Positions 41,419 through 49,236 of a stretch of 64,000 bases of DNA are shown in pieces. A program made the translations under genes and the position numbers. Origin of the DNA: an uncultured Bacteroides sp. GTDB lineage: Bacteria > Bacteroidota > Bacteroidia > Bacteroidales > Bacteroidaceae. The DNA lies in NCBI RefSeq assembly GCF_963678845.1, contig NZ_OY787468.1:558001-622000 (forward strand). Reading direction: 5' to 3'. The notes under the pieces were generated by a model, which was not told where the DNA came from, searched no databases, and was given only the letters and a program-made list of their open reading frames with translations. Position 1 is the first letter of the stretch, and each line of letters starts with the position of its first letter.

Positions 41419-44400
41419 ATGAAATTCACTTCGTCGCTAAAACTCAAGCTAATTTATGTGTTCCGTATCAACGATGCCGAGCATAAAGATTGCCTAAAAG
41501 TAGGTGAGGCAACCTCCGACAATGAAAATATCTGGGGGCTTGAACCAAACAGTAAAGCGCTTAACGAAGCCGCACGTAAGCGTATCAATCAATACACGCA
41601 AACAGCTGGTATTCATTATGAATTGCTCTATACCGAAGTTTCGGTTTATTCAAAAAAAGGAGTTATTCAAGCTTTTTCAGACGCCGAAGTTCACAATGTC
41701 CTTATCCGTTCGGGTATTAAACGAAAAACTTTCGATACTCAAAATAAGGCCAATGAGTGGTTTGTTACCGATCTTGAAACAGTGAAAAATGCCATTGCAG
41801 CAGTTAAAGCAGGAAAAGATGCCCTCACTACCGACCAAATAAGCCAGGATCTCAGTCCTATTGTTTTCCGTCCCGAACAGCAGGAGGCCATTATCAAAAC
41901 AAAAAAGCAATTCAAAAAAAGTAACGAAATGCTTTGGTTTGCCAAAATGCGTTTTGGTAAAACACTTTCGGCGCTTCAGGTAATTAAGGATATGAATTTT
42001 ACTCGAACACTTATTCTAACTCACCGGCCTGTGGTAGATGCCGGTTGGTTTGAAGATTTTCGTAAAATATTCTACGACCGTTCTGACTTTGCTTATGGTT
42101 CAAGAAATAATGGAAATACCTTTAAGGTACATGAAATTCAATGCAAAAAAAACGGATGCAAATATGTTTACTTTGCTTCAATGCAAGATCTTCGAGGTTC
42201 TGAACTGGTAGGTGGTAATTTCGACAAAAACAATGAAATCTTTGCCACGCCTTGGGATTTTATCATTGTGGACGAAGCTCACGAAGGTACAAAAACAGAA
42301 TTGGGTATAGCCGTAATGAAAGAGCTGGTAAAATCCAATACCAAAGTATTACGTTTGTCGGGTACACCGTTTAATTTGCTTGACGATTACAAGGAGGATG
42401 AAATCTATACTTGGGACTATGTAATGGAACAACGAGCTAAAGCCGATTGGGACAAAATTCATTTTGGTGATCCTAATCCGTATGCAGCACTTCCAAAGCT
42501 AAATATATTTACTTATGATTTGGGCAAATTGCTTAGTCAGTTTGTTGATGAAGAGGTGGCTTTCAATTTCCATGAATTTTTCCGTGTTGATTCTGATAAT
42601 CAGTTTATTCACAAACATGACGTGTGCTCGTTTCTCGACCTTATTACAAAAACTGACCACGAAAGTAACTATCCTTATTCCACTGAAGAGTACAGGAACA
42701 ATTTCCGTCATTCTCTTTGGATGGTGCCCGGTGTAAAAGAAGCACGTGCACTAAGTACATTACTCCAGCAGCACAAAGTTTTTTCGCAATTCAGAATTGT
42801 GAATGTAGCAGGCGATGGCGACGAAGAAGAAGTAAACTCAGAAGCATTGACCAAGGTAAATGAGGCCATCGGCGAAAATCCACATGAAACCTATACCATT
42901 ACGCTTTCGTGTGGCCGACTTACCACGGGTGTATCGGTAAAAGCATGGACAGCCGTATTTATGCTTTCAGGTTCCTTCAATACTTCGGCTTCGGGTTATA
43001 TGCAAACTATTTTCCGTGTACAAACGCCTGCCACCATCAATGGACGAGTCAAAGAAGAATGTTTTGTGTTCGACTTTGCGCCCGACCGTACATTGAAAGT
43101 AATAGCCGAAACCGCTAAAATATCGGCTAAAGTGGGGAAAACTTCGAGTGATGATCGTAACACAATGGGCGAATTCCTAAATTTCTGCCCCATTATTGCT
43201 GTACATGGTTCGCATATGAACGCATACGATGTTAACGGTATGCTCGAACAACTCAAAAAAGTTTATGTTGAACGTGTAGTACGCAATGGTTTTGAGGATA
43301 GCTATCTCTACAACAATGACTCGTTAATGAAGCTCGATAACGTTGAATTGAATGAGTTTGATGGACTTAAAAAGATTATTGGCAGCACCAAAGCCATGCC
43401 CAAAAGTGGTGATATTGATATAAATAAGCAGGGTTTTAGCAACGAAGAATATGAAGCGCTTGAAGATGCAGAAAAGAAAAGTCGCAAAAAAGAAGAGCTC
43501 ACCGAAGAGCAAAAGCGCCTGCTGAAAGAGAGAGATGAAAAACGAAAAAATCGCGATAGTGCGGTGTCTATTCTGCGGGGCATTTCCATACGTATGCCAC
43601 TGCTTATATACGGTGCTGATGTGAAAAACGAGGAACAAGAAATTACTATCGACAATTTTTCAGAGTTAATTGATCCGCAATCGTGGGAAGAGTTTATGCC
43701 TAAAGGCGTTACCAAACAACTTTTCAACAGTTTTAAAAAATACTACGAACCCGATGTGTTTCGTGCTGCCGGGAAACGCGTTCGTGCAATGGCTCGGGCT
43801 GCTGATAGCCTAACGGTGGAAGAACGTATTGGACGTATTTCTGCAATATTTGGCACATTCCGTAACCCCGACAAAGAAACGGTTCTTACTCCCTGGCGTG
43901 TGGTAAATATGCACCTTGGCGACTGTTTAGGTGGCTATGTGTTTTATGATGAACAGCTTGAAAATACAACTGAGCAGCCCCGATACGTGGAACAAGGCAA
44001 TGTAACCAAAGATGTTTTTTCTTCCGATGCTCGCATACTTGAAATCAATTCAAAGTCGGGCCTTTATCCGCTTTATATGGCTTACAGTATATACCGAACA
44101 CGCCTTGCTGCCGACGACCCAATGGGATTATATCCTAGCCCTACAATAGAACAGCGACATGCTGTGTGGGATAAAGTGGTAGTCGAAAATATCTTTGTGA
44201 TTTGCAAAACTCCGATGGCTAAAAGCATTACTCTCCGTACATTGGTGGGATTTCGTAAGGCAAAAGTGAATACACACTATTTCGAAGATCTTGTTAATCA
44301 AATTACTAACAAACCTGCACAGTTTATCGAAAAAGTGCAAAAAGGAAAAACTTATTGGAAATCAAACAACAATGACAATATGAAATTCAATGCAATAGTA

Positions 44401-45375
44401 GGAAATCCGCCTTATCAGGCGATGGACGGAGGAAGCAAGGCAAGTGCAATTCCTGTATATCAGTATTTTGTTGAAATTGCGAAACGACTTCAACCTGATT
44501 TTTCTTCTATGATTATGCCGGCAAAATGGTATAATGGTGGTAGGGGGTTAGATGATTTTCGCAAATCGATGCTAAACGATGACAGAATAAAAAAAATTGT
44601 AGACTTTGTGGACTCTAATGATTGTTTTGTGGGCGTTGACATAGCTGGTGGAATTTGTTATTTTTTATGGGATAAGGCATATTCAGGAAAATGTTCTGTT
44701 GTAACATATAGTAATGGAAAGCGAAGAAAAAATGAGAGGTACTTAAATGAACATAAAACTTTTTTTCGTAATCATGAGGCAATTTCAATTATTGAAAAGA
44801 TCACGAAGGATAAAGAATCAAGTTTTTTAGCGTCTCTCGTAAGTTCACAAAAACCATTTGGTCTTAGAACCTATGTAAAACCGAAAGATACTGGGGATTT
44901 AATTCTGAGATATAGCGGAGGTAAAGGCTTTTTTGACAAAACCGATGTCATTTCAGGAAAAGAATGGATTGACAAATGGAAAGTAATAACTTCATATCTG
45001 ACTTATGATCATGCTGGCAGAGCAGATAAAGAAGGGAAGAAGCGCATTATCTCCACTTTAGAAGTATTAAAACCGAATGAAATATGTACAGAAACTTATA
45101 TAGTAGTTTGTACTTTCGACAATGAAATAGAAGCAAACAATCTTTATTCATATATGAAAACTAAGTTTGTTCGATTTCTTATCAGTGAATTAACATCAAC
45201 GCAACACTTGTCAAAAGACAAATTTAAATTTGTTCCCATTCAAGACTTCACTTCATCCTCGGATATAGATTGGAGTAAACCTGTATCCGATATTGACTGC
45301 CAATTATATTCAAAATACGGTCTCTCGGAGGAAGAAATTATCTTTATAGAAAGTATGATAAAACCAATGGAGTAA
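41419..45375 (+). CDS. GIY-YIG-like nuclease, SF2 helicase and N6-adenine methyltransferase in one protein
   Basis: This 1318-aa protein looks like a complete restriction-modification machine. Residues 1-115 are T5orf172/GIY-YIG-like (KLIYVFRIND, CLKVGEAT, AARKRINQY, AEVHNVLIRSGI). Residues about 150-560 are an SF2 helicase: MRFGKT near 176, VDEAHEGT near 283, RLSGTPF near 312, LTTGVSVKAW and MQTIFRVQTP. A charged linker follows. The methyltransferase has TPWRVVNMHLGDCLGG near 823, an unusual motif I (ARILEINSKSGLYPLY) near 873, and the catalytic NPPY near 995. The last 250 residues are a likely target-recognition region. The order parallels type ISP enzymes such as LlaGI, with a different nuclease. 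Confidence 0.82.
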   Translation: MKFTSSLKLKLIYVFRINDAEHKDCLKVGEATSDNENIWGLEPNSKALNEAARKRINQYTQTAGIHYELLYTEVSVYSKKGVIQAFSDAEVHNVLIRSGIKRKTFDTQNKANEWFVTDLETVKNAIAAVKAGKDALTTDQISQDLSPIVFRPEQQEAIIKTKKQFKKSNEMLWFAKMRFGKTLSALQVIKDMNFTRTLILTHRPVVDAGWFEDFRKIFYDRSDFAYGSRNNGNTFKVHEIQCKKNGCKYVYFASMQDLRGSELVGGNFDKNNEIFATPWDFIIVDEAHEGTKTELGIAVMKELVKSNTKVLRLSGTPFNLLDDYKEDEIYTWDYVMEQRAKADWDKIHFGDPNPYAALPKLNIFTYDLGKLLSQFVDEEVAFNFHEFFRVDSDNQFIHKHDVCSFLDLITKTDHESNYPYSTEEYRNNFRHSLWMVPGVKEARALSTLLQQHKVFSQFRIVNVAGDGDEEEVNSEALTKVNEAIGENPHETYTITLSCGRLTTGVSVKAWTAVFMLSGSFNTSASGYMQTIFRVQTPATINGRVKEECFVFDFAPDRTLKVIAETAKISAKVGKTSSDDRNTMGEFLNFCPIIAVHGSHMNAYDVNGMLEQLKKVYVERVVRNGFEDSYLYNNDSLMKLDNVELNEFDGLKKIIGSTKAMPKSGDIDINKQGFSNEEYEALEDAEKKSRKKEELTEEQKRLLKERDEKRKNRDSAVSILRGISIRMPLLIYGADVKNEEQEITIDNFSELIDPQSWEEFMPKGVTKQLFNSFKKYYEPDVFRAAGKRVRAMARAADSLTVEERIGRISAIFGTFRNPDKETVLTPWRVVNMHLGDCLGGYVFYDEQLENTTEQPRYVEQGNVTKDVFSSDARILEINSKSGLYPLYMAYSIYRTRLAADDPMGLYPSPTIEQRHAVWDKVVVENIFVICKTPMAKSITLRTLVGFRKAKVNTHYFEDLVNQITNKPAQFIEKVQKGKTYWKSNNNDNMKFNAIVGNPPYQAMDGGSKASAIPVYQYFVEIAKRLQPDFSSMIMPAKWYNGGRGLDDFRKSMLNDDRIKKIVDFVDSNDCFVGVDIAGGICYFLWDKAYSGKCSVVTYSNGKRRKNERYLNEHKTFFRNHEAISIIEKITKDKESSFLASLVSSQKPFGLRTYVKPKDTGDLILRYSGGKGFFDKTDVISGKEWIDKWKVITSYLTYDHAGRADKEGKKRIISTLEVLKPNEICTETYIVVCTFDNEIEANNLYSYMKTKFVRFLISELTSTQHLSKDKFKFVPIQDFTSSSDIDWSKPVSDIDCQLYSKYGLSEEEIIFIESMIKPME

Positions 45376-45478
45376 ACAATATAATTGTAATATAAATTAT
45401 TGATAATTTAAGTACTAGCATATCAATGTCAAAAAAAAATAATATCCTCTTACTTTTTTCTGGTGTGTGACATACCCC

Positions 45479-45703
45479 ATGAATGAGTGTGCAAATGAGG
45501 GTGCAAAAAGACCTAGGGAAAAATATGTTCATTTGATATTGAAGGCTTTATCAAAAGAAAGTAATGCTACCTCTGAACGCTACTTGAAAATTTTTATGGA
45601 AAACAACTATATTAGAAACATGCTTCACGAAATGCTAAAAGAAGGTATAACTGTTTCAATAGCACGACTATATTTTTTTAAGCCTAATTTAAGCCTAATT
45701 TAA
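45479..45703 (+). CDS. Hypothetical 74-aa protein ending in 11-bp repeats
   Basis: I do not recognise this protein. From ATG 45479 it is hydrophilic and helical (REKYVHLILKALSKESNATSERYLKIF, NMLHEMLKEGITVSIARLYFF). Its 5' end contains two copies of a 13-base motif (ATGAGTGTGCAAA / ATGAGGGTGCAAA). Its last codons run into a tandem array of 11-bp repeats, giving FKPNLSLI and a stop. A real small gene or an eroded fragment are both possible. Confidence 0.35.
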   Translation: MNECANEGAKRPREKYVHLILKALSKESNATSERYLKIFMENNYIRNMLHEMLKEGITVSIARLYFFKPNLSLI

Positions 45704-45747
45704 GCCTATTTTTAGACGAAAGTTAGACGATTTCTAGACGATTTATA
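45677..45747. repeat. Tandem array with 11-bp period, two motif types
   Basis: TTTAAGCCTAA occurs three times in a row at 45677, 45688 and 45699 (last base changed). TAGACGA then recurs three times at 45713, 45724 and 45735. The 11-bp pitch holds within each set. The phasing, close to one helical turn, resembles iteron-like sites. It is too short and lacks spacers for CRISPR. Confidence 0.65.
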
Positions 45748-45876
45748 TGGTTATATTACTGATATATAGCAAATTAAAACTAGCTGATTAATATAGAAGT
45801 TAGCCGATTATTTAAGTTGATTTAGACAAATACAAAGCTGACATGGCTTACAAAAAAATATAAATGTAATACTCCT

Positions 45877-46038
45877 ATGCCAGCAAACACAACCGAAAAA
45901 GGGCTTTAAACTCTGATTGTTGATTGTCTGCGCGACAACAAGCAATACGAATAAAACACAAGCTCCGATTATATTACCAATTATGCACTCGATTCTGCAC
46001 GTGTCGAAGTATTTCTGCTTGCCTTTCTTGTATCATAA
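45877..46038 (+). pseudogene. Relic of a type I restriction endonuclease R subunit (hsdR) start
   Basis: From ATG 45877 one frame reads MPANTTEKGL, stop, TLIVDCLRDNKQYE, stop, NTSSDYITNYALDSARVEVF and ends at TAA 46036-46038. This matches the start of HsdR proteins, which open with a TTEK..FE..IV..L....GYEQG...DY...YALD..R...FL pattern. Two in-frame stops, loss of the GYEQG glutamine, and absence of the remaining 900 or so residues show it is dead. The region before gpmI otherwise holds nothing. Confidence 0.65.
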
Positions 46039-46081
46039 TGTGAATGAGTACTAAAACTCACCATCTTATTGCTTTTTTTCG

Positions 46082-46089
46082 TACCTTTG
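46082..46089 (+). promoter_or_regulatory. Promoter -7 element of gpmI
   Basis: TACCTTTG matches TAnnTTTG, 37 bases before the gpmI ATG. Confidence 0.55.
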
Positions 46090-46126
46090 CGCCCGAAAAC
46101 TGATAGTAATTAAAATAATTAATATT

Positions 46127-47641
46127 ATGAGCAAGAAAGCCCTTTTAATGATTCTTGATGGTTGGGGAATTGGAAACCAATCAAATGCAGATGTTATCTT
46201 CAACACTCCCACTCCTTACTGGGATTATTTAGTAAAAACATACCCAAACTCTCGCCTGGAAGCTAGTGGCGAGAACGTTGGATTGCCCGACGGACAGATG
46301 GGTAACTCTGAAGTGGGTCACTTAAATATTGGTGCAGGACGCGTTGTTTACCAGGATTTGGTGAAAATCAACAAGGCTTGCCGTGAAAATACAATTATGC
46401 AGAATCCTGAAGTGGTTGCTGCTTTTACTTATGCAAAGGAAAATGGTAAGTCTGTTCACCTTATGGGGCTGACTTCAGACGGTGGTGTGCACAGTTCTCT
46501 TGATCACCTTTTCAAACTGACTGAAATAGCTAAAGAATATGCTATTGAAAATACATTTATCCACTGTTTCATGGATGGTCGTGATACTGACCCAAGAAGT
46601 GGTAAAGGTTTTATTGAACAACTGGATGCTCAATGCAAGAAAACTACAGCTAAGATTGCTACAATCATTGGCCGTTATTATGCAATGGACCGCGACAAAC
46701 GTTGGGAACGTGTGAAAGAGGCTTATGATTTGTTGGTTAACGCAACAGGTAAGAAAGCTGATTGCATGGTTTCTGCTATGCAGGAGTCTTACGATGCTGA
46801 CGTTACTGACGAGTTCATCAAACCAATTGTTAATGCTGGTGTAGATGGAAGAATCAAGGAAGGTGATGTAGTTATCTTCTTCAACTACCGTAATGACCGT
46901 GCTAAGGAACTTACTGCAGTGCTTACTCAGCAGGATATGCCTGAAGCTGGAATGAAGACTGTACCAGGATTGCAATATTATTGTATGACTCCTTATGATT
47001 CTTCTTTCAAGGGTGTTCATATCTTGTTCGACAAGGATAATGTTCAGAATACTTTGGGTGAATATCTTTCTTCTCAGAAAAAGACTCAGCTTCACATTGC
47101 TGAAACAGAAAAATATGCTCACGTTACTTTCTTCTTTAATGGTGGACGCGAAACTCCGTTTGAAGGTGAAGAGCGTGTATTGATTAACTCTCCGAAAGTG
47201 GCTACTTATGACTTGAAACCAGAAATGAGCGCTTACGAGGTGAAAGATGCTTTGGTTGCTGAAATCAACAAGAATAAATTCGATTTTATTGTAGTTAACT
47301 ACGCTAACGGTGATATGGTAGGTCACACTGGTGTTTACGAAGCTATCCAGAAAGCTGTTACTGCTGTAGATAATTGTGTGAAAGAAACTATTGAAGCTGC
47401 TAAGGCTAACGGTTACGAAGCAATTATCATTGCCGACCACGGTAATGCTGACAACGCTGTAAACGAAGACGGTTCTGCTAATACTGCTCACTCTTTGAAT
47501 CCTGTTCCATGTATCTACGTTACAGAAAACAAAGATGCGCAAGTATCTGATGGTCGTTTGGCTGATATTGCTCCAACTATCCTGAATATCATTGGATTGG
47601 AAGCACCAAAAGAAATGACTGGTAGCGTACTTATTAAATAA
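46127..47641 (+). CDS. gpmI: 2,3-bisphosphoglycerate-independent phosphoglycerate mutase
   Basis: GpmI interconverts 3- and 2-phosphoglycerate in glycolysis, using two manganese ions. The 504-aa protein has the metal-site start LLMILDGWGIG, the phosphoserine region MGNSEVGHLNIGAGR, HCFMDGRDTDPRSG, FFNYRNDRAKELT, and the second metal set in VNYANGDMVGHTG and IIADHGNADNAVNEDG. It closes the accessory island on the right. Confidence 0.96.
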   Translation: MSKKALLMILDGWGIGNQSNADVIFNTPTPYWDYLVKTYPNSRLEASGENVGLPDGQMGNSEVGHLNIGAGRVVYQDLVKINKACRENTIMQNPEVVAAFTYAKENGKSVHLMGLTSDGGVHSSLDHLFKLTEIAKEYAIENTFIHCFMDGRDTDPRSGKGFIEQLDAQCKKTTAKIATIIGRYYAMDRDKRWERVKEAYDLLVNATGKKADCMVSAMQESYDADVTDEFIKPIVNAGVDGRIKEGDVVIFFNYRNDRAKELTAVLTQQDMPEAGMKTVPGLQYYCMTPYDSSFKGVHILFDKDNVQNTLGEYLSSQKKTQLHIAETEKYAHVTFFFNGGRETPFEGEERVLINSPKVATYDLKPEMSAYEVKDALVAEINKNKFDFIVVNYANGDMVGHTGVYEAIQKAVTAVDNCVKETIEAAKANGYEAIIIADHGNADNAVNEDGSANTAHSLNPVPCIYVTENKDAQVSDGRLADIAPTILNIIGLEAPKEMTGSVLIK

Positions 47642-47648
47642 TATACAA

Positions 47649-48230
47649 ATGATTCAAATAGACGATACCATCATCAGCCTGGATGTTTTTAAGGAGAAAT
47701 TCCTGTGCAACCTTGATGCCTGTAAAGGTGAGTGTTGTATAGAGGGGGATGCTGGTGCGCCATTGGAAGAGTCAGAGGTAGAACAACTGAAAAAAGTCCT
47801 TCCGGTTATCTGGAAGGACCTTTCTCCTGAGGCTCAGGCTGTAATAGAAAAGCAGGGTGTTTGCTATAAAGACGAGGACGGAGATCTGGTTACTTCCATT
47901 GTAAATGGAAAGGATTGTGTCTTTACTTGTTATGATGAGAAAGGATGTTGCTATTGCGCCATCGAAAAGGCTTATCGTGATGGGAAAGTAGACTTTTACA
48001 AACCTGTTTCCTGCCATCTTTATCCAATCCGTGTGCAGAACTATTCCGAGTTCAGAGCGGTGAATTATCACCGTTGGAGTGTATGCAAGGCGGCTGTTCT
48101 TCTTGGAGAAAAGGAGGATGTGCCGGTTTACAAGTTCCTGAAGGAACCTCTTATCCGTAAATTCGGAGAGGAATGGTACACAGAGCTTGAAATTGCGGCT
48201 GAGGAACTGAAGGACAGAGGACTGATCTGA
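47649..48230 (+). CDS. DUF3109 cysteine-rich protein
   Basis: This 193-aa protein belongs to DUF3109, related to the YkgJ-type metal-binding CxxxCxxC family. Cysteine clusters are CNLDACKGECC near the N-terminus, CVFTCYDEKGCCYCAIEKAY in the middle, then SCHLYPIRV and SVCKAA. They suggest zinc or Fe-S binding. The function is unknown. It starts 7 bp after gpmI, so co-transcription is likely. Confidence 0.85.
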   Translation: MIQIDDTIISLDVFKEKFLCNLDACKGECCIEGDAGAPLEESEVEQLKKVLPVIWKDLSPEAQAVIEKQGVCYKDEDGDLVTSIVNGKDCVFTCYDEKGCCYCAIEKAYRDGKVDFYKPVSCHLYPIRVQNYSEFRAVNYHRWSVCKAAVLLGEKEDVPVYKFLKEPLIRKFGEEWYTELEIAAEELKDRGLI

Positions 48231-48250
48231 TTCTAAAATAAAGTGTAATT

Positions 48251-48736
48251 ATGAAAACGGCTATTATCTATCTTTCGAAATACGGTACTACAAAAAAGGT
48301 TGCCGGGATGATAGGGGCTCGTTTGATTGAGGATGAGGTCACAATGGTTGATTTAAGTGAAAATAAATCGCCGGACCTCTCTTTTTACGACCGTATTATT
48401 GTGGGAAGTTCTGTTTATACAGGTACTGCGAAGAAAAAGTTTAAGGAGTTTCTTATAGTTAATCATGTTTCCTTGTTCGCTGTCAGAGAAATCGGTCTTT
48501 TCCTTTGTGGAATGGAGCCCGATTCTGTGAAACAGCAAGAGGAGATGGATCGTTCTTTTCCCGAGGAGTTGCTTCGTCACTCTAAAGTCAGAGGGTTTAT
48601 GGGAGGAGAACTTATTCTTGAAAAGATGAATTTCATTGACCGATTGATAGTAAAAAAGCTGATGAAGACTACTGCCTCTGTTTATAATATTAATGAACAG
48701 GCAATTGATCTTTTCGTGGAGAAGATGCAAAGCTGA
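48251..48736 (+). CDS. Flavodoxin-domain protein (HemG-like)
   Basis: This 161-aa protein has a flavodoxin fold. The FMN phosphate loop is LSKYGTTKKVAG, the central strand reads YDRIIVGSSVYTGTAKKKFKEFL, and the core FLCGMEPD follows. It resembles menaquinone-dependent protoporphyrinogen oxidase HemG, but the match is too general to assign that role. It lies 20 bp after the DUF3109 gene. Confidence 0.8.
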   Translation: MKTAIIYLSKYGTTKKVAGMIGARLIEDEVTMVDLSENKSPDLSFYDRIIVGSSVYTGTAKKKFKEFLIVNHVSLFAVREIGLFLCGMEPDSVKQQEEMDRSFPEELLRHSKVRGFMGGELILEKMNFIDRLIVKKLMKTTASVYNINEQAIDLFVEKMQS

Positions 48737-48786
48737 AGTGGCTGAGTTGGATAATTTAGAGATAAACCTTATAAAAAACTTGTGTT

Positions 48787-49134
48787 ATGGAAATGCCGAT
48801 TGAAATTAATAAGGATTTAGTCGCTTTTTGCGGACTTTATTGTGGAGCTTGCCGGAAATACCAGAAGGGTAGCTGCTCTGGCTGTCAGAAGAATGAAAAG
48901 GCAACCTGGTGCAAAACCAGAACCTGCTGCTTATCAAACGGTTATTCTTCCTGTGCTGATTGCCCGGAAAATGTGAACGAATGCAAGAAGTTTACGAATG
49001 TTGTGAGTAAGCTGTTTGGCTTCTTCTTTAACTCTGACAGAAATGCTTGCATTCAGAGGATAAAAGCTGTGGGAAGAGAAGAATATGCTCGGGAAATGGC
49101 AGAAAAGCGTGCTCAGACAATAAAGAGAAGATAA
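48787..49134 (+). CDS. DUF3795 cysteine-rich small protein
   Basis: This 115-aa protein has the DUF3795 pattern, with many paired cysteines: AFCGLYCGACRKYQKGSCSGC, TWCKTRTCCLSNGY, CADCPENVNECKKF. A basic C-terminal helix follows. It probably binds metal. The function is not known. It is the last gene before a strong bidirectional terminator. Confidence 0.82.
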   Translation: MEMPIEINKDLVAFCGLYCGACRKYQKGSCSGCQKNEKATWCKTRTCCLSNGYSSCADCPENVNECKKFTNVVSKLFGFFFNSDRNACIQRIKAVGREEYAREMAEKRAQTIKRR

Positions 49135-49179
49135 ACATAAAGATTGTTTTTACTGATTTTAGTATAAACAATTTGCTAT

Positions 49180-49223
49180 AAAAAGAGAGAGGCTATTCCA
49201 AACGGAATAGCCTCTCTCTTTTT
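49180..49223. terminator. Bidirectional terminator between the DUF3795 gene and gyrB
   Basis: A perfect 20-bp stem (49180-49199 with 49204-49223) closes on a 4-base loop. It contains GAGGCTATTCC / GGAATAGCCTC, with A-run and T-run ends. Confidence 0.92.
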
Positions 49224-49236
49224 ATATGATGAACAA

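Noticed and set aside
45677..45747. CRISPR array
   Set aside because: The units are only 11 bp with no spacers and there are no cas genes nearby.
46475..47542. Long open frame (355 codons) on the minus strand inside gpmI
   Set aside because: It lies wholly antisense to a strongly conserved enzyme and has Ser/Ile/Phe-rich, motif-free content typical of the mirror of coding DNA.
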